From assembly GCA_947177775.1 (NCBI GenBank), contig CAMWVS010000027.1:1-40565 (forward strand): a stretch of DNA of 40,565 nt. The letters run 5' to 3'. The DNA is from an uncultured Prevotella sp. (lineage in GTDB: Bacteria > Bacteroidota > Bacteroidia > Bacteroidales > Bacteroidaceae). The translations under genes and the position numbers were made by a program. Below the pieces are notes generated by a model. It searched no databases, was not told the DNA's origin, and worked only from the letters and a program-made list of their open reading frames with translations. Of the stretch, positions 1 through 7,975 are shown one piece after another. The stretch's first letter is position 1, and each line of letters starts with the position of its first letter.

Positions 1-163
1 AACCACTCATAACTCAGAGCTAAAGAGTAATCATACCTCTGCAATCATCACTCATCACTCTGAACTAACCACTCATCACTCTGAACTAACCACTCATAAC
101 TCTGAACCAACCACTCATAACTCAGAGCTAAAGAGTAATCATACCTCTGCAATCATCACTCAT
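1..163. repeat. Tandem/dispersed repeat (family A) in front of radC
   Basis: Low-complexity array. Three near-identical 21-base units (starting near 50, 71 and 92; core ACTCATCACTCTGAACTAAC) sit between two copies of a longer segment. Bases 1-54 and 109-162 match, offset 108. Both 21 and 108 are multiples of three, so the radC reading frame stays open through the whole array. Related sequence, inverted, lies at 15076-15258 and again at 38991-39024. The array may extend upstream of the window. Confidence 0.85.
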
Positions 164-175
164 AACTCTTCACTA

Positions 176-850
176 AAAATCCCCCGTTGGTCCGAAGAGG
201 ACCGTCCCAGGGAGAAACTTGAGCGTCTCGGGGCGCAGGCTTTGTCGAGTGCCGAACTGCTGGCCATACTCATAGGCTCCGGCTCGGTAGGCGAGAGCGC
301 CGTGGAGCTGATGAAGCGTGTTTTGGCCGACTGCAACAACAATCTGAACACGCTGGGAAAGAAGACCGTACGCGAACTGACGGCATATCACGGCATGGGA
401 CCGGCCAAGGCTATCACCATTCTCGCAGCCTGCGAACTGGGCAAGCGCCGCCAGCTGGAAAAGGCGGAGGAACGCGAGGACCTCGGGTCGGCCACGGCCA
501 TATACAACCATCTCCATCCGCTCATGCAGGACCTCGACGTAGAAGAGGCATGGGTGCTGCTGATGAACCGCAGCTTCAAGCTCATCAAGCGGCTGCGGCT
601 CAGCCACGGAGGACTGAGCGAGACAGCTGTCGACATACGGCTGATAATAAAGGAAGCGCTGCTCTGCAACGCCACCGTCATTGCCCTCTGCCACAATCAT
701 CCGAGCAACAACGCGCGGCCAAGCACCGAAGACGACCGGCTGACACAACGGCTGAAAGCAGCCTGCGACACCATGCGCATCTATCTTGCCGACCACGTCA
801 TCATCACCGACGGACGGTATTACAGCTATAACGAGGAGGGGCGGTTGTAG
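176..850 (+). CDS. radC: RadC family JAB/MPN-domain protein (5' end unresolved)
   Basis: RadC (UPF0758) protein of the JAB1/MPN metalloprotease fold; its cellular role is unsettled (historically called a DNA repair protein). An N-terminal helix-hairpin-helix part (AYHGMGPAKAITILAACELG) precedes the JAB domain. The C-terminal region shows the JAMM-type metal site HNHP, seven residues from the second His to Ser, then SxxD. Family-like sequence begins at about base 176 (KIPRWSEEDRPREKL, the usual RadC N-terminus). However, there is no ATG, GTG or TTG in frame between base 2 and the TTG at 242, and no stop either: the frame is open through the upstream repeat. A TTG start at 242 would delete the conserved N-terminal motif. 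The true start is therefore upstream of the window, non-canonical, or lost to the repeat. From 176 the product is 224 residues, close to family length. Confidence 0.88.
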   Translation, partial: KIPRWSEEDRPREKLERLGAQALSSAELLAILIGSGSVGESAVELMKRVLADCNNNLNTLGKKTVRELTAYHGMGPAKAITILAACELGKRRQLEKAEEREDLGSATAIYNHLHPLMQDLDVEEAWVLLMNRSFKLIKRLRLSHGGLSETAVDIRLIIKEALLCNATVIALCHNHPSNNARPSTEDDRLTQRLKAACDTMRIYLADHVIITDGRYYSYNEEGRL

Positions 851-1002
851 GATGAGGAACCAGCATTGTGTATCAGCGAAAGAGAAGTTTTAATATAAGG
901 GTGGTCTTCCGGCCTGTTCATCAAGTGTGGACAGCGGAGATTTCCGTTCCCCTTTTCACGGAAAGGCTTTTTTCTTTGAATGTCGTGTGAGACCTGTGAA
1001 GA

Positions 1003-1074
1003 TGTGTCAAAATGCGAAAACCAGACTGATGGGGATTCGTTTTCAGCTATGTCCGTTGCTCTTTTGACACAGCC
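1003..1074. repeat. Dispersed hairpin element (family C)
   Basis: Arms GTGTCAAAA (1004-1012) and TTTTGACAC (1062-1070) are exact inverted repeats, with weaker inner pairing (GCGAAAA against TTCGTTTT). The outer sequence TTTTGACACAGCC recurs in the hairpin at 13683-13741, so this looks like a degenerate copy of the same element. Confidence 0.6.
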
Positions 1075-1368
1075 TCGGGTGTTTGTTCCGCCGGACGCCG
1101 TTGTCCGGCAGATTCCCATCGGCCGCAGACCGGCATCAAAGCATGGCGGTCTGTGTTCTGTTTGTAATTTAAATTCCGAAATTATCTACCACAAGAGCAG
1201 GGACTTTCCAAAAAAGTTCGGCCGCGGGCGCAAATGTCGCAGGCATGAGCGTGCCAGAATTCGGGAGTTACGGCGAAATGGAATTTATCTGTTTTGGAAC
1301 ACGCTTATTTACAGACACCTATCTACAACCACAATTCCGCCGCAATCTGACGAAGTCGGAAAAGGTTT

Positions 1369-1431
1369 GCCGTAAGGCTCTCCCGGCTCTGCAACAACAG
1401 CCCCGTTGGGGCTTTGGGAGAGCCTTACGGC
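1369..1431. terminator. Compound hairpin downstream of upp
   Basis: Perfect 16-base arms GCCGTAAGGCTCTCCC (1369-1384) and GGGAGAGCCTTACGGC (1416-1431). A second perfect hairpin, AGCCCC-GTT-GGGGCT (1399-1413), sits inside the loop. It lies about 50 bases past the upp stop, read on the minus strand, and is followed there by a weak AAACCTTTT tract. It is probably the upp terminator, but the nested shape is also typical of a dispersed palindromic element. Confidence 0.55.
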
Positions 1432-1479
1432 AGGGAAACGTAAATTTTTCCAAACAAAAACTGCTGTCACAAAATCAGC

Positions 1480-2139
1480 CTACAGTTTCTCTCCGAAACA
1501 CAGGTCGCCGGCGTCTCCCAGTCCCGGAACGATATATTTGTGTTCGTCCAGGCGCTCGTCGATGGCGGCACACCAGACCGTCGTGATGTCGTCCGGCATG
1601 GTCCGGCGGACATGTTCTATGCCTTCCGGCGTAGCTATGACGCAGGCAATGTCGACACGTTTCGGCAGGCCCTTGGTCAGAAATGCGCGATAGCCCATCT
1701 CTATCGAGCCGCCGGTGGCGAGCATGGGGTCGGCGATGATGAGGGTCTTGCCGTCCAGATTCGGCGTGGCAAGATATTCCACATGTATGCCCACCTCGGT
1801 GTGGGTGTCGTCCGTGTACTTGCGATAGGCACTCACGAAAGCGTTTTCGGCATGGTCGAAAACATTGAGAAATCCCGTGTGCAGTGGCAGTCCGGCGCGG
1901 AAGATTGTGCTCAGGACGATGTCGTTTTCGGGCAGACGGACGCGTGCGGTGCCCAGCGGGGTTGTCACCTCGCGGTCCTCATAACTGAGTGTCTTGCTGA
2001 TTTCGTATGCCATCATCTCGCCGATGCGCGTGATGTTGTTGCGGAAAAGCAGCCGGTTCTGCTGATAATTGACGTCGCGTATCTCCGAGAGATACCTGTT
2101 GACAACGGAGTCTGTCTCGCTAAGATTGATTATTTTCAT
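1480..2139 (-). CDS. upp: Uracil phosphoribosyltransferase
   Basis: Cytoplasmic enzyme of pyrimidine salvage, converting uracil and PRPP to UMP. The 219-residue product has the type I phosphoribosyltransferase PRPP-binding loop IADPMLATGGS at residues 135-145, an acidic pair followed by small residues as the family requires. It also has the expected RAGLPLHTGF segment (81-90) and a C-terminal uracil-binding stretch ending near GLGDAGDLCFG. Length is slightly above the usual 208 residues. It is transcribed alone, convergent with radC and divergent from pckA. A TATCTTTG box lies about 35 bases upstream of the ATG. No oddities. Confidence 0.95.
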   Translation of the reverse strand: MKIINLSETDSVVNRYLSEIRDVNYQQNRLLFRNNITRIGEMMAYEISKTLSYEDREVTTPLGTARVRLPENDIVLSTIFRAGLPLHTGFLNVFDHAENAFVSAYRKYTDDTHTEVGIHVEYLATPNLDGKTLIIADPMLATGGSIEMGYRAFLTKGLPKRVDIACVIATPEGIEHVRRTMPDDITTVWCAAIDERLDEHKYIVPGLGDAGDLCFGEKL

Positions 2140-2173
2140 CGTATCGTGGTTTTGATTGATTGCTTATTGGATG

Positions 2174-2181
2174 CAAAGATA
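2174..2181 (-). promoter_or_regulatory. Bacteroidetes -7 box for upp
   Basis: Reads TATCTTTG on the minus strand, matching TAnnTTTG, 35-42 bases from the upp ATG. No clear TTG at the -33 position was seen. Confidence 0.55.
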
Positions 2182-2507
2182 CGGAAAAAAGTTCTTTTTC
2201 GGGGAGGAATTCAGGCTCTTCCGGCATTTTTTTGAAGTGGCATACAGCAGGAAAGTTGTGTTAAAATTCAAATTCATACGGAAGTCTTTAAGCGGGAAGG
2301 TGATGCTGACATTAATCGGACAGTCGCTTCAAATGCCGGATGAACAAAAAATCACGGGAGCTACAACTCCTCTGACTCCCGAAAACAATCCGCAGCGGGC
2401 GCTTCGCTTTTGTCATTCCGACTTTGCAAAAAAAGACGGAATGGCTGATTTTCCGATACTTTAACTTAAAAAAGGTGTAACGGGCAGTATTTGTGTGCGA
2501 TAACATT
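2182..2507. other. Intergenic region between upp and pckA
   Basis: Divergent spacer. Contains two small hairpins: CGGGAG/CTCCCG (2355-2381) and CATTCCG/CGGAATG (2414-2443). No open frame here resembles a protein. The hairpins have no T-tract or promoter that would define a transcript. Confidence 0.4.
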
Positions 2508-2537
2508 TTGATGTAAATGTTATTTTTACTACCTTTG
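2508..2537 (+). promoter_or_regulatory. pckA promoter
   Basis: TTG at 2508-2510 and TACCTTTG at 2530-2537 with 19 bases between them, a full match to the Bacteroidetes housekeeping promoter (TTG, 19-21 bases, TAnnTTTG). This gives a leader of about 80 bases before the pckA ATG. Confidence 0.8.
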
Positions 2538-2622
2538 CCGCGATAAAGCCATGCTGTGTCCGGTGTGTGGATGCCTTGGCATACATATTTAATATTCATA
2601 CAACTAAATACATTTTACAGAA

Positions 2623-4236
2623 ATGGCAAAGTTTGATAAGTCAGTTTTAGAGAAGTACGGTATCACCGGTACTACCGAGGTTGTTTACAATCCTTCGTAT
2701 GAGACCCTCTTCGAGGAGGAGACAAAGGAGAGCCTGACAGGCTTCGAGAAAGGTAAGGAGACTGAGCTGGGTGCTGTCAACGTTATGACAGGTATCTACA
2801 CCGGCCGCTCACCCAAGGACAAGTTCATCGTCATGGACGAGAACTCAAAGGACACCGTATGGTGGACATCTGACGAATATAAGAACGACAACCATCCCGC
2901 TTCTCAGGAGGCATGGGCTGCCGTTAAGGAAATAGCAAAGAAAGAGCTGTCTAACAAGCGTCTGTTCGTTGTCGACGGTTTCTGCGGTGCCAACGAGGAC
3001 ACACGCATGGCTGTTCGCTTCATCGTAGAGGTGGCATGGCAGGCTCACTTCGTCAAGAACATGTTCATCCGCCCGACAGAGGCCGAGCTGGAGAACTTCG
3101 AGCCCGACTTCATCGTCTACAACGCATCTAAGGCCAAGGTTGAGAACTACAAGGAGCTGGGTCTGAACTCAGAGACAGCCGTTGTGTTCAACGTAACAAG
3201 CCGCGAGCAGGTTATCATCAACACATGGTACGGCGGTGAGATGAAGAAGGGTATGTTCTCAATGATGAACTACTATCTGCCGCTGAAGGGCATGGCTTCT
3301 ATGCACTGCTCTGCAAACACTGACCTCAACGGCGAGAACACAGCCGTGTTCTTCGGTCTGTCAGGTACGGGTAAGACCACTCTGTCTACCGACCCGAAGC
3401 GTCTGCTTATCGGTGACGACGAGCACGGATGGGACGACAACGGTGTGTTCAACTTCGAAGGCGGATGCTATGCCAAGGTTATCAACCTCGACAAGGAGAG
3501 CGAGCCCGATATCTTCAACGCCATCAAGCGCAACGCCCTGCTGGAGAACGTTACCGTTGCAGAGGACGGCACAATCGACTTCGCAGACAAGAGCACAACG
3601 GAGAACACCCGCGTTTCTTACCCCATCGAGCACATCAACAACATCGTTCGCCCGAAGAGCGCAGCTCCCGCAGCCAAGAACGTGATCTTCCTGTCTGCCG
3701 ACGCATTCGGTGTTCTGCCTCCCGTTTCTATCCTGACTCCGGAGCAGACAAAGTACTACTTCCTCTCTGGTTTCACAGCCAAGCTCGCAGGTACAGAGCG
3801 CGGTATCACCGAGCCTACTCCCACATTCTCGGCTTGCTTCGGCCAGGCATTCCTCGAGCTGCACCCCACAAAGTATGCTGAGGAACTGGTGAAGAAGATG
3901 GAGAAGAGCGGTGCCAAGGCTTATCTCGTGAACACAGGCTGGAACGGTACGGGCAAGCGTATCTCTATCCGCGACACACGCGGTATCATCGACGGAATCC
4001 TCGGCGGCGCTATCCTCAACGCTCCCACAAAGAACATTCCAATCTTCAACTTTGCCGTTCCGACAGAGCTTGAGGGCGTTGACACCAACATCCTTGACCC
4101 GCGCGACACATACGCTGACGCAGCCGAGTGGCAGAAGAAGGCAGAGGATCTGGCAGCACGCTTCCAGAAGAACTTCGTTAAGTACACAGGAAATGAGGCA
4201 GGTCAGGCTCTCGTAGCAGCCGGTCCGCAGCTCTAA
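2623..4236 (+). CDS. pckA: Phosphoenolpyruvate carboxykinase (ATP)
   Basis: Interconverts oxaloacetate plus ATP with PEP, CO2 and ADP. In saccharolytic Bacteroidetes the family usually runs in the CO2-fixing direction, feeding the fumarate/succinate branch. The 537-residue product, of normal family length, carries the kinase-1a P-loop [11 protein letters not shown] at residues 245-255. It also has the PCK-specific [21 protein letters not shown] stretch (here [18 protein letters not shown]), the metal/oxaloacetate segment with TGRSPKDKF near residue 60, and the adenine-binding region near [16 protein letters not shown]. The codons are strongly biased, as expected for a highly expressed enzyme. 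It has its own promoter at 2508-2537 and terminator at 4248-4310, so it is monocistronic. Confidence 0.97.
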   Translation: MAKFDKSVLEKYGITGTTEVVYNPSYETLFEEETKESLTGFEKGKETELGAVNVMTGIYTGRSPKDKFIVMDENSKDTVWWTSDEYKNDNHPASQEAWAAVKEIAKKELSNKRLFVVDGFCGANEDTRMAVRFIVEVAWQAHFVKNMFIRPTEAELENFEPDFIVYNASKAKVENYKELGLNSETAVVFNVTSREQVIINTWYGGEMKKGMFSMMNYYLPLKGMASMHCSANTDLNGENTAVFFGLSGTGKTTLSTDPKRLLIGDDEHGWDDNGVFNFEGGCYAKVINLDKESEPDIFNAIKRNALLENVTVAEDGTIDFADKSTTENTRVSYPIEHINNIVRPKSAAPAAKNVIFLSADAFGVLPPVSILTPEQTKYYFLSGFTAKLAGTERGITEPTPTFSACFGQAFLELHPTKYAEELVKKMEKSGAKAYLVNTGWNGTGKRISIRDTRGIIDGILGGAILNAPTKNIPIFNFAVPTELEGVDTNILDPRDTYADAAEWQKKAEDLAARFQKNFVKYTGNEAGQALVAAGPQL

Positions 4237-4247
4237 TAAAGAGAAAA

Positions 4248-4310
4248 CTCAAAGACAAAAGAAGAATCCCGTCGGGCAACGCCAGGCGGGATTCTTCTTT
4301 TGTCTTTGAG
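4248..4310 (+). terminator. pckA terminator
   Basis: Perfect 24-base inverted repeat: arms at 4248-4271 and 4287-4310, loop of 15 bases. The right arm contains TTCTTCTTTTGTCTTT, which supplies the U-rich end. It starts 12 bases after the stop codon. Confidence 0.85.
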
Positions 4311-4508
4311 AATTTTGGGAGCCAGGCAGGGTTTTGACGCTTCCTGTGATGTCTGTGAATCCCGTTTCTTATTGCTCTTTAGCGGTTTTTGTCCGCAAAG
4401 ACTTCTTGTTGTCCGTGGAGGTGTGGTGTGTTTTTGTACATTCTCATGGATACGAAATTGATATAAATCAAAACAAAACAGATAAAGTCTAAACAATGCT
4501 TAAATAAT
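4311..4508. other. Intergenic region after pckA
   Basis: About 200 bases between the pckA terminator and the promoter of the putative small RNA. It becomes AT-rich towards 4440-4510. No gene or strong structure seen. Confidence 0.4.
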
Positions 4509-4539
4509 TTGTGTACGCGCACAAAATGTATTACCTTTG
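4509..4539 (+). promoter_or_regulatory. Promoter of an unassigned transcript
   Basis: TTG at 4509-4511 and TACCTTTG at 4532-4539, 20 bases apart: a full Bacteroidetes promoter match. No protein gene starts within 400 bases. The first structure downstream is an intrinsic terminator at 4697-4732. Confidence 0.75.
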
Positions 4540-4606
4540 CAACGTGTTCGAGACGAATACATTGTTATTCATTAGGTTAGTAGTTAATAGATTTAAGGTA
4601 AAGATT

Positions 4607-4639
4607 ATGTTATTAGATTTTCAGACAACGGAATGTTGA
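4607..4639 (+). CDS. Possible 10-residue leader peptide
   Basis: ATG to TGA encodes MLLDFQTTEC inside the promoter-to-terminator unit. An A-rich stretch (TAAGGTAAAGATT) precedes the ATG, as is usual for translated genes in this phylum. The stop codon touches the left arm of the GACATC/GATGTC stem, a geometry seen in translation-sensing leaders. No run of one regulatory amino acid is present, so classic amino-acid attenuation is not supported. It could be chance. Confidence 0.25.
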   Translation: MLLDFQTTEC

Positions 4640-4696
4640 CATCAGCCGCTTTGCGGTGTTTGATTTATCAGACAAGATGTCGCTTACGTTAAGAAG

Positions 4697-4732
4697 GAGC
4701 GCGGAGTGAGTGAGTCATACCGCGCTCTTTTT
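4697..4732 (+). terminator. Intrinsic terminator of the unassigned transcript
   Basis: Arms GAGCGCGG (4697-4704) and CCGCGCTC (4720-4727), a 15-base loop, followed directly by a run of five T (4728-4732). A textbook rho-independent terminator. Confidence 0.85.
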
Positions 4733-4954
4733 GTATTCAAGCCGGAGGACAGAATGATGCCAGAAGAGCTGTGATAACCGTTTTCGTATTCCCGGGGGTG
4801 GACGAAGAGTTGTCATCATCACTCTGACATCTTACTTGGCAGCTCATCACCCAGACCTCTTGCTTCATTACTAATAGAACTTAAAATACAGCGCATTATC
4901 ATATATTTTGTTTAATAAATGGCATAAAGATGCCGCGTTTTGCGGAATTGTGAT

Positions 4955-4962
4955 TAAATTTG
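4955..4962 (+). promoter_or_regulatory. -7 box before the lipoprotein gene
   Basis: TAAATTTG, followed by GCAGC, 25 bases before the ATG at 4987. It lies where a TTG start at 4960 would otherwise be proposed, which supports 4987 as the real start. No well-spaced TTG was found upstream. Confidence 0.5.
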
Positions 4963-4986
4963 CAGCTAAAATTAAAAAAGATATTG

Positions 4987-6459
4987 ATGAAAAGATATAT
5001 CCGCTCTCTCTGCTTATTGTTTTCGGCAGCAGTGCTGCTAACGGCCTGTATGGACGATGACGATATGGAGATTACATTATATAATGATATAGCCATAACA
5101 AGTTTCAATATAACTTCCGCAACCGTGAACACAAGCAGCACGGCGGAGGACGGTTCGACGGAGACATCGTCATACGTCGACGAGATGGTCAAGTATATCC
5201 CGTTCCACATTGACCAGCTGAACGGCGAAATATATAATGTGGAGCCGCTGCCGGCAGGCACTGACCTTACGACGCTGACATGCAGCTATCTTGTCAAGAA
5301 CAGCGGAATGGTCTATATAGAGAACCAGACGGACGGAATGTGGAACATCTTCAACGCCGGCGAACAGACAAACTTCAGCACACAGCGCAACCTTTATGTC
5401 GTGGCGGCGGACAACACCGCTACGCGGAAATATACCGTGACGGTCAAAGTCAAGGACGCTCAGGACGGCAGCTTCGGATGGACGCGGATGGCGGACAACA
5501 GCGAACTGGCCGGATTGGCGGATATGAAAGCCGTGGTTGCGTCCGGCCGGCTGGTTGTAATGGGCGTGAAAGACGGTGCCACAGTGACATATACCACTAC
5601 GGATGGAGTCACGTGGGAGAAATCGGCTACCGTATTGGGAGCCGGCGCAGCCGCTAATGTGGCTGTGCTGGACGGCTCGGTGATGGTACTGGACGGCGGT
5701 GTGCTCAAACGTTCGGATGACGGCGGGCAGACTTTCGCCGATGTGGATTATCGGACGGAAGGTTTCGCGCTGAAGCAGCTCGTAGGTGCAAATGACCGTC
5801 AGGATAAGGATGAGCTGGAGGCTGATGGCAAAGAACCTGAACCTGCTGAGCTCTATACACTTACGGACAACGGACGTATAGGCGTTTCTGTGGATGGCGG
5901 ACTGACATGGACGACAGACGCAGGAGTGGCCGGCGATGCAGAGTGGCTGCCCGCAGAGGATGTGGCTTTCTGCAGCATGCCGTTTGCCTATAATGCCACG
6001 ACAGACTATGTTGTGATGGTCGGAAACCGGCCGTTGACGGTGAAGGACAATGCCGGAGAAGATATTTCCAACGACGAGCCGTACGCCATGGTCTGGCGAA
6101 AGATTGTGGAATATGCCCCGGACAGCAAGGCCGGACAGTGGACGTACGTCAACATTGACGACACGTTCGTCTATCCCCTGCCCCGGATGAAGGGCCTGAC
6201 GGTTGCCGGATACGACGGCCGGCTGTTGGCCATGGGAGGAGAAGGCATCGGCGGATGTACGGTGGAGCCGTATGCGAAGCTCTATGAGAGCCGCGACGGC
6301 GGAATCACGTGGAAGAACAGCACCATATATAATATACCGGAAGGCTTTGACACGAATGCCACTTCCGCTGTGATGGCCGTGGACGGCGACAACCGTCTGT
6401 GGATTGTGTGCGGTGGAACGGGACAGGTTTGGTGTGGTCGGACGAACGTAACGGAATAA
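4987..6459 (+). CDS. Lipoprotein with Asp-box (sialidase-like) repeats, DUF6242-like
   Basis: Predicted 490-residue exported lipoprotein. Residues 1-21 form a lipoprotein signal ending LLTAC, with the acylated Cys at 21 followed by MDDDD, an acidic run that in Bacteroidetes often accompanies surface export. At least three Asp-box-like motifs (SDDGGQTF, SVDGGLTW, SRDGGITW) point to a BNR/sialidase-type beta-propeller in the C-terminal two thirds. The N-terminal part resembles an Ig-like domain. The arrangement recalls DUF6242 proteins that precede DUF6089 and uppS in related genomes; I assign that from memory of the gene order, not a search. No catalytic sialidase residues could be confirmed, so the fold probably serves binding or structure. 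It ends 12 bases before the next gene, so the two are likely co-transcribed. Confidence 0.7.
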   Translation: MKRYIRSLCLLFSAAVLLTACMDDDDMEITLYNDIAITSFNITSATVNTSSTAEDGSTETSSYVDEMVKYIPFHIDQLNGEIYNVEPLPAGTDLTTLTCSYLVKNSGMVYIENQTDGMWNIFNAGEQTNFSTQRNLYVVAADNTATRKYTVTVKVKDAQDGSFGWTRMADNSELAGLADMKAVVASGRLVVMGVKDGATVTYTTTDGVTWEKSATVLGAGAAANVAVLDGSVMVLDGGVLKRSDDGGQTFADVDYRTEGFALKQLVGANDRQDKDELEADGKEPEPAELYTLTDNGRIGVSVDGGLTWTTDAGVAGDAEWLPAEDVAFCSMPFAYNATTDYVVMVGNRPLTVKDNAGEDISNDEPYAMVWRKIVEYAPDSKAGQWTYVNIDDTFVYPLPRMKGLTVAGYDGRLLAMGGEGIGGCTVEPYAKLYESRDGGITWKNSTIYNIPEGFDTNATSAVMAVDGDNRLWIVCGGTGQVWCGRTNVTE

Positions 6460-6471
6460 ACCGGAACCGGC

Positions 6472-7155
6472 ATGAGACATGCGCTTGTCATCATCACGCT
6501 TCTGCTGTCAGTCTTCACGGCACGGGCTCAGGAAGACCCTGAGTACAGGATGGAGATTGGAGGAGGCATCGGGCTTGTAGCCTATCAGGGCGATTTCAAC
6601 GGCTCGCTGATGAAGAACATGCAGGCAATGGGGACGGTGTTGGCACGATACAGGTTCAATCCGCGCATGGGACTGGCCATGAACATCGGCTATGGCCAAC
6701 TGAAAGGCGCGTCGGACGGAACGCAGACGTGGTATCCGGCATACAGCGACACGACGGTTGCGTTCAGCAGCAAGATAGTGGATGCCGGGGTAAGGTTCGA
6801 ATATAACTTCTGGCCTTATGGTACGGGACGCGAATACCGTGGCGCACAGCGGTTTACGCCGTATGTCGCCCTCGGACTGGGACTGACCTACGCCAGTACT
6901 GACGGCGGGAGTGTGGTCACGGGAAATGTGCCGATTGGTATCGGAGTGAAATATAAGGCGGGCACGAGGGTGAACGTAGGGCTGGAATGGGCCATGCGGT
7001 TCTCCATGAGCGACAAACTCGACGGCGTGGCCGACCCCTACGGCATACCGAGCAAGGGTATGTTCAAGAACACCGATTGCTACAGCGTGCTGCAGCTGTC
7101 GGTGACATACGATATTATGGCAAAGTGTAAAATATGTAATAACGATAGGGACTGA
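6472..7155 (+). CDS. DUF6089 family outer-membrane beta-barrel protein
   Basis: 227 residues with a signal peptide ([19 protein letters not shown], cut before QEDPEY). The rest consists of alternating hydrophobic/polar strands typical of a small outer-membrane barrel: [20 protein letters not shown], the [20 protein letters not shown] strand pair, [15 protein letters not shown], and a final strand [11 protein letters not shown]. The opening EIGG...AYQGD...LMKN pattern and the position just before uppS fit DUF6089. Function is unknown; placement with uppS, bamA and OmpH chaperones suggests a part in envelope assembly. It continues 13 residues past the last strand ([12 protein letters not shown]). 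The uppS ATG follows its stop by 4 bases. Confidence 0.75.
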   Translation: MRHALVIITLLLSVFTARAQEDPEYRMEIGGGIGLVAYQGDFNGSLMKNMQAMGTVLARYRFNPRMGLAMNIGYGQLKGASDGTQTWYPAYSDTTVAFSSKIVDAGVRFEYNFWPYGTGREYRGAQRFTPYVALGLGLTYASTDGGSVVTGNVPIGIGVKYKAGTRVNVGLEWAMRFSMSDKLDGVADPYGIPSKGMFKNTDCYSVLQLSVTYDIMAKCKICNNDRD

Positions 7156-7159
7156 GACA

Positions 7160-7897
7160 ATGACAGACCAACTGGATATGGAACGCATACCGCGCCACAT
7201 AGCCATCATCATGGATGGCAACGGAAGATGGGCGGCCGAACGCGGACAGAAACGCAGCTACGGACATCAGGCGGGAGTGGAGGCCGTAAGGCGGATAACG
7301 TCGGAATGCACGCGGCTTGGCGTGAAGTATCTCACATTATATACTTTCTCAACGGAAAACTGGAACCGTCCGGCGGATGAGGTGTCGGCCCTGATGGGGC
7401 TTGTGCTGTCTTCGCTTGAGGACGAGATTTTCATGAAAAATAACGTGCGCTTCCGTGTAATCGGTGACCTCGGACGGCTGCCGGAGGACGTGAGACGGAA
7501 ACTCCGCGAGACGGAAGAGCATACTGCGGCCAATTCGGCAATGACAATGGTTGTGGCGCTGAGCTATTCGTCGAAGTGGGAGATAACCGAAGCCGCACGC
7601 CGCATAGCCGAAGACGTCAGGGAAGGACGCATCGCTGCCGCCGACATCACGGAGGAGACAGTTGCGGAACACATGCAGACATGCTTCATGCCCGATCCGG
7701 AACTGCTCATACGCACCGGCGGCGAGGTCCGCATATCCAACTATCTGCTTTGGCAGATTGCCTATTCGGAACTGTATTTCTGCGAGACGTTCTGGCCGGA
7801 TTTTGACGAAGAGGCCCTCCAAAAGGCCATCGTCAGCTATCAGGGACGACAGAGACGCTTCGGCAAGACCGGCGAACAGGTGGAGAAAGGACGTTGA
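7160..7897 (+). CDS. uppS: Isoprenyl transferase (undecaprenyl diphosphate synthase)
   Basis: Cis-prenyltransferase that condenses isopentenyl diphosphate onto farnesyl diphosphate to make the C55 carrier lipid for peptidoglycan, O-antigen and capsule. The 245-residue product has the signature [13 protein letters not shown] with catalytic Asp19 and the pyrophosphate-binding Gly-Asn-Gly-Arg. It also has [15 protein letters not shown] and the C-terminal DLLIRTSGE-type motif, here [19 protein letters not shown]: the second Gly replaces a usual Ser, a mild change. It lies 4 bases after the DUF6089 gene and is followed by bamA, so it belongs to the envelope operon. Confidence 0.95.
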   Translation: MTDQLDMERIPRHIAIIMDGNGRWAAERGQKRSYGHQAGVEAVRRITSECTRLGVKYLTLYTFSTENWNRPADEVSALMGLVLSSLEDEIFMKNNVRFRVIGDLGRLPEDVRRKLRETEEHTAANSAMTMVVALSYSSKWEITEAARRIAEDVREGRIAAADITEETVAEHMQTCFMPDPELLIRTGGEVRISNYLLWQIAYSELYFCETFWPDFDEEALQKAIVSYQGRQRRFGKTGEQVEKGR

Positions 7898-7975
7898 AAG
7901 GACAATAAAAAGGACATGGATTTCACCGGAAACAAGGTGAAAGGATATTAAGCTAAGGATTCAAGTAGATAATAA

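Larger units (their letters stand above)
851..1479. other. Intergenic region, no convincing gene
   Basis: About 630 bases between the radC stop and the end of upp on the other strand. The open frames here give no recognisable protein and have unlike codon use. It holds a TGTCAAAA...TTTTGACA hairpin (1003-1074) and a compound inverted repeat (1369-1431). The rest shows nothing I can interpret. Confidence 0.6.
4546..4732 (+). ncRNA. Candidate small RNA or leader transcript (about 190 nt)
   Basis: The unit is defined by a perfect promoter upstream and a GC-rich terminator with a U-run downstream, with no normal gene between. The inferred RNA could fold GACATC (4638-4643) with GATGTC (4676-4681) around an inner CCGC-TTT-GCGG hairpin (4646-4656). 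TCAGACA occurs twice (4621 and 4668 regions). It does not show the closing stem and central bubble of 6S RNA, the conserved SRP-RNA loop motifs, or tmRNA ends. A ten-codon open frame (4607-4639) lies inside it. I infer an independent small RNA. A terminated leader for the lipoprotein gene at 4987 is the main alternative. Confidence 0.5.

Noticed and set aside
1..163. Repeat array as a CRISPR
   Set aside because: Units are directly adjacent, imperfect and without unique spacers of even length; no cas genes nearby.
980..1586. Open frames of 113-131 codons between radC and upp
   Set aside because: The translations lack any recognisable pattern, overlap each other in different frames and cover hairpin elements. 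No promoter box precedes them.
4546..4732. Candidate transcript as 6S RNA, SRP RNA or tmRNA
   Set aside because: Ends are not complementary as in 6S; no SRP tetraloop motif region and no tRNA-like ends were found. A covariance search would settle it.
5170..6480. 436-codon open frame opposite the lipoprotein gene
   Set aside because: Antisense shadow. The plus strand has a lipobox, Asp-box motifs and a proper gene context; the antisense product is His/Arg/Val-rich without domains.
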